From: Cronobacter turicensis z3032
GTDB lineage: Bacteria; Pseudomonadota; Gammaproteobacteria; Enterobacterales; Enterobacteriaceae
NCBI GenBank assembly: GCA_000027065.2
Contig: FN543093.2
Span: 4,034,074-4,098,073 of the forward strand
DNA length: 64,000 nucleotides
Reading direction: 5' to 3'
The notes under the pieces are model-generated. The model did no database searches. It had not been told where the DNA came from and saw only the letters and a program-made list of their open reading frames with translations. Within the stretch, counting starts at the first letter, position 1, and every line of letters begins with the position of its first letter. Of this stretch, positions 25,816-34,581 are shown piece after piece. A program made the translations under genes and the position numbers.

Positions 25816-27162
25816 TTAGCTGTTTTTAACCACCGTCGTCCCCACCGGCACCGGCAGCCAGGCGCGGATGCGCAACCCGCCCCGCTCGCTCTTGCCGATA
25901 TCGAGCAGCCCGTGGTGGTTATCGATAATACGCTGCACAATCGCCAGCCCCAGCCCGGTGCCGCTGGTGCTGCGCGCGCTGTCGCCGCGCACAAACGGTT
26001 GCAGCAGATGCTTGAGCTGGGCAGGGTCAATGCCCGGCCCGTCATCTTCCACCTGGAACCAGGCGCGGTTGAGTTCCGTACCGCTACTCACTTTGATCCA
26101 GCCGTTGCCGTAGCGCGCGGCATTCACCACCATATTCGCCACGGCGCGCTTGATGGACAGCGGATGAATGCGCAGCGGGATCTCGCCGGTTTGCAGCGCC
26201 GTTTCTATCTCGCGCTCATAGCCGCTTTCCGAGGCGATCACCTCACCCAGCACCGCGTTGAGATCCGCCGTTTCCAGCGGCATCTCCTGCCCGGTGCGCA
26301 GGTAGTCGATAAACTGCTCGATGATGGCGTTGCACTCTTCGATATCTTTATTTATAGATTCCGCCAGATAGCCGTCGCCTTCGCTCATCATCTCGGTCGC
26401 CAGACGAATACGCGTCAGCGGCGTGCGTAAATCATGACTGACGCCCGCCATCAGCAGCGTGCGGTCGTCTGCCAGCTGTTTTACGCCTGCCGCCATATGG
26501 TTAAACGCGCGCGTCACCGAACGCACTTCGGACGCCCCATATTCACGCAGCGGCGGCGGAATAATGCCTTTACCGACCTGCAACGCGGCGTGTTCCAGCT
26601 CCACTAAAGGCCGGTTCTGGATGCGGATAAACAGCCAGGCCCCGCCAATCGCCAGCAGCATAATCGCCAGCGTATAGCGAAACAGCGGCGAGAAATCGCC
26701 CTGATGAATTTCGGTCAGCGGCACGCGCACCCAGATGTTGGGCGACAACCACGTTTTCAGCCACACCACCGGCGAGCTTTTATTGACCTCGACGCGCACT
26801 TCCGTCGGGCCGCCAAGCTGCTGCGCCATCTGCTGGCTTAAAAACTCATAATGTTGCGCCCAGCGCAATCCCGCCTCTTCCGCCGCCTCGTTGGCATAGA
26901 GCGAAATCCCAAGCTCGCGGTAGATCTCGCGGCGAAACGCCGGCGGCACCACCAGTTGCGTCCCGTCCTCCAGCTGAAGTTTATCGGTCATCAGCATACG
27001 GACTTCGTAGGCCAGGACTTTATTAAACTGCTGGAGGCTCGGCAGGATGGCGAAGTTAAGCACCACCAGGTAGGTCGTCACCAGGCTTGCGAACAGCAGG
27101 GTGACGATGAGAAGCAGCGTGCGGGCAAAAGAACTGCGAGGCGAGAAGCGCAGCTTCCTCAT
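25816..27162 (-). CDS. envZ: Osmosensor histidine kinase EnvZ
   Basis: EnvZ is the inner-membrane sensor that phosphorylates and dephosphorylates OmpR in response to osmolarity. The 448-residue protein has two membrane helices (TLLLIVTLLFASLVTTYLVV near 15-45; LAIMLLAIGGAWLFI near 165), a periplasmic domain, HAMP (about 180-230), the DHp helix with the phospho-acceptor His in AGVSHDLRTPLTRI, and the ATP-binding domain (VANMVVNAARYGNGW; VEDDGPGI; GTGLGLAIVQRI). Its ATG overlaps the ompR stop by 4 bases. Confidence 0.97.
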   Translation of the reverse strand: MRKLRFSPRSSFARTLLLIVTLLFASLVTTYLVVLNFAILPSLQQFNKVLAYEVRMLMTDKLQLEDGTQLVVPPAFRREIYRELGISLYANEAAEEAGLRWAQHYEFLSQQMAQQLGGPTEVRVEVNKSSPVVWLKTWLSPNIWVRVPLTEIHQGDFSPLFRYTLAIMLLAIGGAWLFIRIQNRPLVELEHAALQVGKGIIPPPLREYGASEVRSVTRAFNHMAAGVKQLADDRTLLMAGVSHDLRTPLTRIRLATEMMSEGDGYLAESINKDIEECNAIIEQFIDYLRTGQEMPLETADLNAVLGEVIASESGYEREIETALQTGEIPLRIHPLSIKRAVANMVVNAARYGNGWIKVSSGTELNRAWFQVEDDGPGIDPAQLKHLLQPFVRGDSARSTSGTGLGLAIVQRIIDNHHGLLDIGKSERGGLRIRAWLPVPVGTTVVKNS

Positions 27163-27878
27163 GCTTTAGCGCCGTCCGGCACAAAGACGTAGCCCAGGCC
27201 CCAGACGGTCTGGATATAGCGCGGATGCGCCGGATCTTCTTCCACCATGCGGCGCAGGCGGGAGATCTGCACGTCGATGGAGCGCTCCATCGCCGAGTAT
27301 TCACGGCCGCGCGCCAGGTTCATCAGCTTATCGCGCGACAGCGGCTCGCGCGGGTGGCTGACAAGCGCTTTCAGTACGGCGAATTCCCCGCTGGTGAGCG
27401 GCATCGGCTCATCTTCACGGAACATTTCACGCGTGCCGAGGTTGAGTTTGAATTTCCCGAAGGCGATGACCGCTTCTTCCTGCGACGGCGCGCCCGGCAG
27501 CTCGTTGGCCTGACGGCGCAGTACGGCGCGGATGCGAGCCAGCAGCTCACGCGGGTTGAACGGTTTAGGGATGTAGTCGTCAGCGCCGATTTCCAGCCCC
27601 ACGATACGATCGACCTCTTCGCCTTTAGCGGTGACCATGATAATCGGCATCGGGTTGCTCTGGCTGCGCAGACGGCGGCAAATCGAGAGCCCGTCTTCGC
27701 CAGGAAGCATCAGATCAAGCACCATCAGGTGGAAGGACTCGCGGGTCAGCAGGCGGTCCATCTGTTCGGCGTTTGCCACGCTGCGCACCTGGAAGCCTTG
27801 CTCGGTGAGGTAACGCTCAAGCAGCGCGCGCAGGCGCATATCGTCATCCACCACCAGAATCTTGTAATTTTCTTGCAT
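27159..27878 (-). CDS. ompR: Response regulator OmpR
   Basis: OmpR controls porin and many stress genes as the partner of EnvZ. The 239-residue protein begins MQENYKILVVDDDMRLRA, has the phospho-acceptor Asp in LMVLDLMLPGEDG, the KPFNPRELLARI segment and a C-terminal winged-helix DNA-binding domain (PLSRDKLMNLARGREY; SIDVQISRLRRMVEED). The inner ATG was chosen to fit the family; an upstream in-frame ATG would add 13 residues. It forms the ompB operon with envZ. Confidence 0.97.
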   Translation of the reverse strand: MQENYKILVVDDDMRLRALLERYLTEQGFQVRSVANAEQMDRLLTRESFHLMVLDLMLPGEDGLSICRRLRSQSNPMPIIMVTAKGEEVDRIVGLEIGADDYIPKPFNPRELLARIRAVLRRQANELPGAPSQEEAVIAFGKFKLNLGTREMFREDEPMPLTSGEFAVLKALVSHPREPLSRDKLMNLARGREYSAMERSIDVQISRLRRMVEEDPAHPRYIQTVWGLGYVFVPDGAKA

Positions 27879-28219
27879 TGTGTTTACTCCCAAAGGCTCA
27901 AACAGTTGTAACGCCATTCTAAAAAAGTGTGCGTCAGCCGGTGAGTTAAATCTGGTATATATTGTAGTCGAAATTGTTACAAAGCATATTTAACAGCAGC
28001 TTATCTTCACTTTTCATCACAAAACCGGCGTGTCCCTAAAGCGCGATATGACGACGCTGCCGACCTCAGCCCTAATCATAAACGAACTGGCGCATTTCGT
28101 ATGCTGGCCCTTCGGTTTCAGGCGCGTGAATCAGCCCTGTTTTCACGCGCCCGGCGCTTCACATTCGCCACCGCGCCCGCTAAGGTACGGACGTTAAAAT
28201 TCTCTGCGAAGGCCAGCCG
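27879..28219. promoter_or_regulatory. Intergenic region ompR / greB
   Basis: A 341-base divergent region with AT-rich tracts near 27945-28020, fitting the ompR promoter. GGCGCGTGAA and TTCACGCGCC (28121-28151) form a perfect 10-bp stem with an 11-base loop about 70 bases before greB; only AT-poor sequence follows, so it is not a standard terminator. No coding potential was seen. Confidence 0.5.
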
Positions 28220-28693
28220 ATGAAAACGCCGTTAATTACCCGCGAAGGCTACGAAAAACTCAAAAAAGAGCTCGACTATCTGTGGCGCGAGGAGCGGCCC
28301 GAAGTCACTAAAAAAGTGACCTGGGCGGCAAGCCTTGGCGATCGCAGTGAAAACGCCGATTACCAGTACAACAAAAAGCGACTGCGCGAAATCGACCGCC
28401 GCGTGCGCTATCTCACCAAATGCCTTGAGAACCTGAAAATTGTCGATTATTCGCCGCAGCAGGAAGGCAAAGTCTTTTTCGGCGCCTGGGTTGAGGTGGA
28501 AAACGACGACGGCGACGTAAAGCGTTTTCGTATCGTCGGCTATGACGAGATTTTCGGACGCAAAGATTACATCTCCATCGACTCCCCCATGGCCCGCGCG
28601 CTGCTCAAAAAAGAGGAAGGCGACGTGGCGACCGTCCAGACGCCGGGCGGCGAGGCCACCTGGTATGTGAACGCCATTGAGTATGTGAAGTAA
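28220..28693 (+). CDS. greB: Transcript cleavage factor GreB
   Basis: GreB rescues backtracked RNA polymerase by stimulating transcript cleavage. The 157-residue protein has the long N-terminal coiled coil (LITREGYEKLKKELDYLWRE ... SENADYQYNKKRLREIDRRV) and the C-terminal FKBP-like globular domain (FFGAWVEVEN; YISIDSPMARALLKKEEGD). The tip acidic residues needed for cleavage are the DRSEN segment. The length equals E. coli GreB within one residue. It is the first of two rightward genes, before tex. Confidence 0.95.
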   Translation: MKTPLITREGYEKLKKELDYLWREERPEVTKKVTWAASLGDRSENADYQYNKKRLREIDRRVRYLTKCLENLKIVDYSPQQEGKVFFGAWVEVENDDGDVKRFRIVGYDEIFGRKDYISIDSPMARALLKKEEGDVATVQTPGGEATWYVNAIEYVK

Positions 28694-28805
28694 CCCTTTG
28701 CGGATAGCTCCGAAACCCGCCACGGGCGCGGCTACGGCTGGCATTTTTACCCTTCAGTCCGTATAACTGTGCCCTGACTTTTTGTACATAACAGATGATA
28801 TTGCC

Positions 28806-31130
28806 ATGATGAATGATTCGCTCAGTCGTATTATCGCCAGTGAGCTTCAGGCCAGGGCTGAACAGGTAGACGCTGCCATTCGCCTGCTTGATGAAGGGAA
28901 TACCGTGCCGTTTATCGCACGCTATCGTAAGGAGGTCACCGGCGGTCTGGACGACACCCAGTTACGCCTGCTGGAAACGCGTCTGGGTTATCTGCGCGAA
29001 CTCGAAGAGCGCCGTGCGGCTATCCTCAAATCGATTGCCGATCAGGGCAAACTGACCGATGAACTTCAGGCGGCCATTACCGGCACCCAGAGCAAAACCG
29101 AGCTTGAAGACCTTTACCTGCCTTACAAGCCGAAGCGTCGCACCCGCGGGCAGATAGCGATCGAAGCGGGCCTTGAGCCGCTTGCCGATTTGCTGTGGAA
29201 CGAGCCGTCCCATGAGCCGGAAACGGAAGCCGCGAAATTTATCAACGCCGACAACGGCGTGGCGGACACTAAAGCCGCGCTCGACGGCGCGCGCTATATC
29301 CTGATGGAGCGCTTTGCCGAAGACGCGGCGCTGCTCGCCAAAGTGCGCGATTACCTGTGGAAGAACGCCCATCTGGTCTCCGCCGTGGTGCCTGGCAAAG
29401 AGGAAGAAGGCGCGAAATTCCGCGACTACTTCGCCCATCATGAACCCGTCTCCACGGTGCCGTCGCACCGCGCGCTGGCGATGTTCCGCGGGCGCAACGA
29501 GGGCGTATTGCAGCTTTCGCTCAACGCCGACCCGCAGTTTGACGAGCCGCCGCGCGAAAGCTACTGCGAGCAGATTATTACCGATCATCTCGGTCTGCGC
29601 CTGAATAACGCCCCGGCCGACAGCTGGCGTAAAGGTGTCGTGAGCTGGACCTGGCGCATCAAAGTGCTGATGCATCTGGAAACCGAGCTGATGAGCACGC
29701 TGCGCGAGCGCGCCGAAGACGAGGCGATTAACGTATTCGCCCGTAACCTGCATGACCTGCTGATGGCCGCGCCCGCCGGGCTGCGCGCCACGATGGGGCT
29801 CGATCCGGGCCTGCGTACCGGCGTGAAAGTGGCGGTGGTTGACGCCACCGGCAAGCTGGTCGCAACCGATACCGTCTATCCCCATACCGGCCAGGCGGCC
29901 AAAGCGGCGGTCGTCATCGCCGCGCTGTGCGAGAAGCATAATGTGGAGCTGGTGGCTATCGGCAACGGCACCGCGTCGCGCGAAACCGAACGTTTCTTCC
30001 TCGACGTGCAGAAGCAGTTCCCGAAAGTGACCGCGCAGAAAGTCATTGTCAGCGAAGCGGGCGCGTCGGTGTACTCCGCCTCTGAACTGGCGGCGCTGGA
30101 GTTCCCGGATCTCGACGTGTCGCTGCGCGGCGCGGTGTCTATCGCCCGTCGTCTGCAGGATCCGCTGGCGGAACTGGTGAAAATCGATCCGAAATCCATC
30201 GGCGTGGGCCAGTATCAGCATGACGTCAGTCAGAGCCAGCTGGCGCGCAAACTCGATGCGGTCGTGGAAGACTGCGTGAACGCCGTGGGCGTCGATCTCA
30301 ATACCGCCTCGGTGCCGCTGCTGACCCGCGTGGCGGGCCTGACGCGTATGATGGCGCAGAACATTGTGTCGTGGCGCGACGAGAACGGTCAGTTCCGCAA
30401 CCGTCAGCAGTTGCTGAAAGTCAGCCGTCTGGGGCCGAAAGCGTTTGAGCAGTGCGCGGGTTTCCTGCGTATTAACCACGGCGATAACCCGCTCGACGCC
30501 TCTACGGTTCACCCGGAAGCCTACCCGGTGGTGGAGCGCATTCTGGCGGCGACGGAGCAGTCGCTGCGCGATCTGATGGGCAACAGCAGCGCGCTGCGTA
30601 ACGTGAAGGCGGTGGATTTTACCGATGAGCGTTTCGGCGTGCCGACCGTGACCGACATTATTAAAGAGCTGGAAAAACCGGGTCGCGACCCGCGTCCGGA
30701 ATTCAAAACCGCCCAGTTCGCCGACGGCGTGGAGACGATGAACGATCTCCAGCCGGGCATGGTGCTGGAAGGCGCGGTGACCAACGTGACCAATTTCGGC
30801 GCGTTTGTGGATATCGGCGTGCATCAGGATGGTCTGGTGCATATCTCCTCGCTCTCCGACAAATTCGTCGAGGATCCGCACACCGTGGTGAAAGCGGGCG
30901 ATATCGTGAAGGTGAAGGTGCTGGAAGTGGATTTACCGCGTAAGCGTATCGCGCTGACCATGCGTCTCGACGAGCAGCCAGGCGAAGGCAACGCGCGGCG
31001 CGGCGGCAATAGCCGCGAGCCGCAGAAGCGCCCGGCGCAGAATAACCGTAAACCGGCGCGCGACAGCGGCGCGGGCGGCAACAGCGCGATGAGCGATGCG
31101 CTCGCCGCCGCGTTCGGCAAAAAGCGTTAA
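28806..31130 (+). CDS. yhgF: Tex-family RNA-binding protein YhgF
   Basis: A 774-residue Tex protein, a transcription accessory factor that binds nucleic acid. The helical N-terminal region (ARYRKEVTGGLDDTQLRLLE) is followed by the YqgF RNase H-like domain (GLDPGLRTGVKVAVVDATG; AIGNGTASRETERF), helix-hairpin-helix motifs (LNTASVPLLTRVAGL; SRLGPKAFEQCAGFLRI) and an S1 domain (GMVLEGAVTNVTNFGAFVDI). The tail is Arg/Gly/Asn-rich. I chose the MMNDS start as in E. coli; an upstream ATG would add eight residues. A terminator follows. Confidence 0.95.
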   Translation: MMNDSLSRIIASELQARAEQVDAAIRLLDEGNTVPFIARYRKEVTGGLDDTQLRLLETRLGYLRELEERRAAILKSIADQGKLTDELQAAITGTQSKTELEDLYLPYKPKRRTRGQIAIEAGLEPLADLLWNEPSHEPETEAAKFINADNGVADTKAALDGARYILMERFAEDAALLAKVRDYLWKNAHLVSAVVPGKEEEGAKFRDYFAHHEPVSTVPSHRALAMFRGRNEGVLQLSLNADPQFDEPPRESYCEQIITDHLGLRLNNAPADSWRKGVVSWTWRIKVLMHLETELMSTLRERAEDEAINVFARNLHDLLMAAPAGLRATMGLDPGLRTGVKVAVVDATGKLVATDTVYPHTGQAAKAAVVIAALCEKHNVELVAIGNGTASRETERFFLDVQKQFPKVTAQKVIVSEAGASVYSASELAALEFPDLDVSLRGAVSIARRLQDPLAELVKIDPKSIGVGQYQHDVSQSQLARKLDAVVEDCVNAVGVDLNTASVPLLTRVAGLTRMMAQNIVSWRDENGQFRNRQQLLKVSRLGPKAFEQCAGFLRINHGDNPLDASTVHPEAYPVVERILAATEQSLRDLMGNSSALRNVKAVDFTDERFGVPTVTDIIKELEKPGRDPRPEFKTAQFADGVETMNDLQPGMVLEGAVTNVTNFGAFVDIGVHQDGLVHISSLSDKFVEDPHTVVKAGDIVKVKVLEVDLPRKRIALTMRLDEQPGEGNARRGGNSREPQKRPAQNNRKPARDSGAGGNSAMSDALAAAFGKKR

Positions 31131-31147
31131 GCCGCAGCACAACACAT

Positions 31148-31172
31148 AAGGTCGGAAAACCGGCCTTTTTTA
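31148..31172 (+). terminator. yhgF terminator
   Basis: AAGGTCGG and CCGGCCTT (one G-T pair) with loop aaaa, followed by a T run, 18 bases after the stop. Confidence 0.85.
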
Positions 31173-31195
31173 TTGGTTTTTCGGGTGATATCCAT

Positions 31196-31322
31196 GGCGG
31201 GTGCGCTACGTTTACCCGCCCTACGTTTTGACAGACGCGTTGATTCTGTGGGGTAGCGCACCCACCGCAGCGTTAACGGCCATTTATGTAGTTGTAGGGT
31301 GGGTAAGCGCAGCGCACCCACC
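31196..31322. repeat. Dispersed palindromic repeat, inverted pair (copy A)
   Basis: Two oppositely oriented units of about 25-30 bases lie at the ends: GGCGGGTGCGCT...ACCCGCCCTACG (31196-31225) and GTAGGGTGGGT...GCGCACCCACC (31294-31322). A third, shorter unit (GGGGTAGCGCACCCACC, near 31251-31266) lies between. Each unit is itself an imperfect palindrome (GGYGGGT/ACCCRCC). The same paired unit recurs at 45550-45615. The pattern is that of REP/BIME-like or MITE-like intergenic repeats. Confidence 0.8.
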
Positions 31323-31606
31323 TGTCATTCCTTGCCCGTACCGCAAAAATTATTTAAAAATCCACATTCAGAAATAAAATCAAATATGAACGCGGTTACA
31401 TTTTTCATTTAAACAACAACTCGAACAAATAAATAACACTCATAAAAGGTGTCAAAATAATCTCTGGCCGCTTTTAATTTTAATTAAATGAAAAATAAAG
31501 AATAAATAATTTGACCACGTCTATTGAAAACGCGGGTGACCGCGTTTTTTTGCGCCAGAACAAATAAACATCAGAAAGTATCGTTACGCTGCATTATTGC
31601 ATTGAA
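31323..31606. other. AT-rich intergenic tract with an orphan terminator upstream of feoA
   Basis: About 200 bases of very AT-rich sequence end at a hairpin, AACGCGG-gtga-CCGCGTT plus seven T (31528-31551), that no annotated gene needs, because yhgF already has its own terminator. No open frame of convincing quality is present. It may be the end of a small RNA or of an extended transcript. Confidence 0.5.
31527..31551 (+). terminator. Orphan intrinsic terminator
   Basis: AAACGCGG and CCGCGTTT with loop gtga followed by a run of T. It lies 180 bases before feoA and about 380 bases after the yhgF terminator. Confidence 0.75.
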
Positions 31607-31628
31607 GATAAAAACCATTCTCATTACC
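31607..31628. promoter_or_regulatory. Fur-box-like site upstream of feoA
   Basis: On the minus strand the site reads AATGAGAATGGTTTTTATC, which resembles the GATAATGATAATCATTATC Fur box in its ATGAGAATG core. The position, about 105 bases before the feoA ATG, fits a promoter operator, and feo operons are known to be repressed by Fur-Fe. The match is partial. Confidence 0.5.
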
Positions 31629-31730
31629 ATCTTAATCAGATAAACAACCCTTCCCGCGCAATAGTCGGCTCCTGGCCGTTGTATCGCTACGGCTCACCGC
31701 CGCTGAGCGCATTCGGAATAAGCAGGTCCT

Positions 31731-31955
31731 ATGCAATTCACACCTAACAGCAGCTGGAAAATCACGGGTTTCGCCCGGGAAATCAGCCCGGCCTACCGCC
31801 AGAAGTTACTGTCGCTCGGCATGCTGCCGGGTTCATCGTTTGAGGTAAAACGCGTAGCTCCCCTGGGGGACCCGATTCATATCGAAACCCGACGCGTAAG
31901 CCTGGTGCTGCGAAAAAAAGATCTGGCGCTTTTGCAGGTTGAAGCGACCCGCTGA
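31731..31955 (+). CDS. feoA: Ferrous iron transport protein FeoA
   Basis: FeoA is a small cytoplasmic SH3-like protein that supports Fe2+ import by FeoB. The 74-residue product matches E. coli FeoA (75) closely: WKITGFAREISPAYRQKL, LGMLPGSSFEVKRVAPLGDP and RRVSLVLRKKDLALL. It is the first gene of feoABC, with FeoB 26 bases downstream. Confidence 0.96.
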   Translation: MQFTPNSSWKITGFAREISPAYRQKLLSLGMLPGSSFEVKRVAPLGDPIHIETRRVSLVLRKKDLALLQVEATR

Positions 31956-31981
31956 CCTCTTTCTGTGTTGAGTTAACGCAA

Positions 31982-34297
31982 ATGAAAAAATTAACCATCG
32001 GCTTAATCGGCAATCCGAACTCCGGCAAAACGACGCTATTTAATCAGCTTACCGGCGCGCGGCAGCGCGTGGGCAACTGGGCGGGCGTGACGGTAGAGCG
32101 TAAAGAGGGCAGCTTCGCGACGACCGATCACCAGGTGACGCTGGTCGATCTGCCTGGCACCTACTCTCTGACTACGATTTCTTCGCAAACCTCGCTCGAT
32201 GAACAAATCGCCTGCCACTACATCCTCAGCGGCGATGCGGACATGCTGATAAACGTGGTGGACGCCTCCAACCTTGAGCGCAACCTCTACCTGACGCTGC
32301 AACTGCTGGAGCTCGGCATTCCATGCGTGGTCGCGCTGAACATGCTGGATATCGCCGACAAACAAAACATCCGCATTGATATCGACGCGCTGGCGAACCG
32401 CCTCGGCTGCCCGGTCGTACCGCTGGTTTCTACGCGCGCCCGCGGCATCGACAGCCTGAAGCTCGCCATTGACCGCCACAAGCGTAATCAGACTATTGAG
32501 CGCGTCCATTACCCGGCGCCGCTTTCTGAAGCGGCTGAGACCCTGGCGGCGGCGATGCCCGGCGATCTCTCCGCCCAGCAACGCCGCTGGCTCGGGCTGC
32601 AAATGCTCGAAGGCGATATCTATAGCCACAGTGTGGCGGGCGATGCCGCCGCACGGCTCCCGCACATTCAGGCGCAGCTTGAGAGCCAGCTTGATGACCC
32701 GGCGCTGCATATCGTTGACGCCCGCTACCAGAGTATTTCCACCCTTTGCGACGCCGTCAGCAACAGCCTCACCGCCGAGCCGCACCGCCTCACAGCCGCG
32801 CTGGATAACATTATTCTCAACCGTTTTCTGGGTTTGCCGGTCTTTCTCGGCGTGATGTACCTGATGTTTCTGCTCGCCATTAACATCGGCGGCGCGTTGC
32901 AGCCGATTTTCGACGCGGGCTCCGTGGCGATTTTCATTCACGGGCTGCAATGGGTCGGTTACACGCTGCATTTCCCTACCTGGCTGACGCTGTTCCTCGC
33001 CCAGGGGATTGGCGGCGGCATCAACACCGTGCTGCCGCTCGTGCCGCAAATCGGCATGATGTACCTGTTTCTGTCGTTTCTTGAAGATTCCGGTTATATG
33101 GCCCGCGCGGCGTTTGTGATGGATCGCCTGATGCAGGCGCTGGGTCTGCCGGGTAAATCGTTCGTTCCGCTGATTGTGGGCTTTGGCTGCAACGTGCCGT
33201 CGGTGATGGGCGCCCGCACGCTGGATGCGCCGCGCGAACGGTTGATGACTATCATGATGGCGCCATTTATGTCCTGCGGCGCGCGACTGGCGATTTTCGC
33301 GGTATTCGCCGCCGCCTTTTTTGGTCAGCAGGGCGCGCTGGTGGTCTTTTCGCTCTATCTGCTTGGCATCGTCATGGCGATCCTGACCGGCCTGATGCTG
33401 AAGTTTACGATCATGCGCGGCGAAGCCACGCCGTTTGTGATGGAGTTGCCGGTATATCACGTGCCGCACCTGAAAAGCCTGCTGCTGCAAACGTGGCAGC
33501 GCCTGAAAGGCTTTGTGCTGCGCGCCGGGAAAGTCATCGTCATTGTCAGTGTGTTCATTGGCGCGCTGAATAGCTTTTCGTTCAGCGGCAAGACCGTGGA
33601 CAACATTAACGATTCCGCGCTGGCCTCCGTCAGCCGCGTACTGACGCCGCTGTTAAAACCGATCGGCGTGCAGGAAGACAACTGGCAGGCCACCGTCGGG
33701 TTATTCACCGGCGCGATGGCGAAAGAAGTCGTGGTCGGCACGCTGAACACGCTTTATACCGCCGAAAACATCCATGAAGCCCCGTTCGATGCCGCGAGCT
33801 TTAGCCTGAAGGCCGAGCTGACCGGCGCGCTGGCGGAAACCTGGCAGAGCCTGAAAGACACCTTCAGCCTGAGCGTGCTGGCAAACCCTATCGAAGCCAG
33901 CAAAGGCGACGGTGAGATGGCGACCGGGGCGATGGGCGTGATGAGCGCTAAATTTGGCAGCGAAGCCGCCGCTTACAGCTATCTGGTGTTCGTGCTGCTC
34001 TATATTCCCTGCATCTCGGTGATGGGCGCCATCGCCCGCGAATCAAGCCGCGGCTGGATGGGCTTTTCGATTCTCTGGGGACTGAATATCGCGTATTCAC
34101 TGGCGACGCTGTTCTACCAGGGCGCGACATTCCAGGCGCATCCGCTCTATAGCCTTACGGCGATGCTGGCGGTCGTTCTGTTTAATATCGCGCTGCTCAC
34201 GACATTACGCCGGGCGCGCAGCCGCGTGAATGTGAGCCTGCTGGCGCCGCGTCGCGAGGCCCGCTGCTGCGAAACGACCGCCGGGGAGTGTCACTGA
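31982..34297 (+). CDS. feoB: Ferrous iron permease FeoB
   Basis: FeoB is the main Fe2+ importer. The 771-residue protein has an N-terminal G domain with G1 GNPNSGKTT (about 10-18), G3 DLPGTYS, G4 NMLD and the following GDI-like domain, then a C-terminal membrane part with many helices and the conserved cysteines in GFGCNVPSVMGAR and APFMSCGARLAIF. The C-terminal tail carries Cys-Cys and Cys residues (ARCCETTAGECH). Its stop overlaps the feoC start (TGATG). Confidence 0.97.
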   Translation: MKKLTIGLIGNPNSGKTTLFNQLTGARQRVGNWAGVTVERKEGSFATTDHQVTLVDLPGTYSLTTISSQTSLDEQIACHYILSGDADMLINVVDASNLERNLYLTLQLLELGIPCVVALNMLDIADKQNIRIDIDALANRLGCPVVPLVSTRARGIDSLKLAIDRHKRNQTIERVHYPAPLSEAAETLAAAMPGDLSAQQRRWLGLQMLEGDIYSHSVAGDAAARLPHIQAQLESQLDDPALHIVDARYQSISTLCDAVSNSLTAEPHRLTAALDNIILNRFLGLPVFLGVMYLMFLLAINIGGALQPIFDAGSVAIFIHGLQWVGYTLHFPTWLTLFLAQGIGGGINTVLPLVPQIGMMYLFLSFLEDSGYMARAAFVMDRLMQALGLPGKSFVPLIVGFGCNVPSVMGARTLDAPRERLMTIMMAPFMSCGARLAIFAVFAAAFFGQQGALVVFSLYLLGIVMAILTGLMLKFTIMRGEATPFVMELPVYHVPHLKSLLLQTWQRLKGFVLRAGKVIVIVSVFIGALNSFSFSGKTVDNINDSALASVSRVLTPLLKPIGVQEDNWQATVGLFTGAMAKEVVVGTLNTLYTAENIHEAPFDAASFSLKAELTGALAETWQSLKDTFSLSVLANPIEASKGDGEMATGAMGVMSAKFGSEAAAYSYLVFVLLYIPCISVMGAIARESSRGWMGFSILWGLNIAYSLATLFYQGATFQAHPLYSLTAMLAVVLFNIALLTTLRRARSRVNVSLLAPRREARCCETTAGECH

Positions 34298-34533
34298 TGG
34301 CCACGCTGATTGAGGTGCGGGATCTGCTGGCGCTCTCGGGAAGAATGGACGCGCAGCGTATTAGCGAACAGCTCGCGACGCCGCTGCCGCTGGTCAATGC
34401 CATGCTCAGTCGCCTGGAGACGATGGGGAAAGCGGAACGTCAGGAGGAGTGGCTGTCGGGCTGCCTGAGCGGCAGCTGTCGCCACTGCCCGGAGGGCAAG
34501 GCGTGCCGTCAAGAGGTGTGGCGGTTGCGGTAA
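34297..34533 (+). CDS. feoC: FeoC, Fe-S-dependent regulator of FeoB
   Basis: FeoC is a 78-residue winged-helix protein that is reported to protect FeoB from FtsH and may bind a Fe-S cluster. The sequence has an N-terminal winged-helix fold (LIEVRDLLALSGRMDAQRIS) and four cysteines in CLSGSCRHCPEGKAC. The chosen ATG overlaps the feoB stop; starting three codons upstream is possible but less likely. A terminator follows the stop. Confidence 0.93.
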   Translation: MATLIEVRDLLALSGRMDAQRISEQLATPLPLVNAMLSRLETMGKAERQEEWLSGCLSGSCRHCPEGKACRQEVWRLR

Positions 34534-34538
34534 CCGAC

Positions 34539-34565
34539 AGGGCGGGCATCGTGCCCGCCCCTTTT
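34539..34565 (+). terminator. feoABC terminator
   Basis: GGGCGGGC and GCCCGCCC with loop atcgt, then CTTTTCTT, directly after feoC. Confidence 0.85.
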
Positions 34566-34581
34566 CTTATTGATAAATCGC

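Noticed and set aside
28962..30881. A 639-codon open frame antisense to yhgF (tex)
   Set aside because: It is the mirror of a strongly conserved real gene; the product is rich in His, Arg, Gln and Gly without any domain, as expected for a GC-rich antisense shadow.
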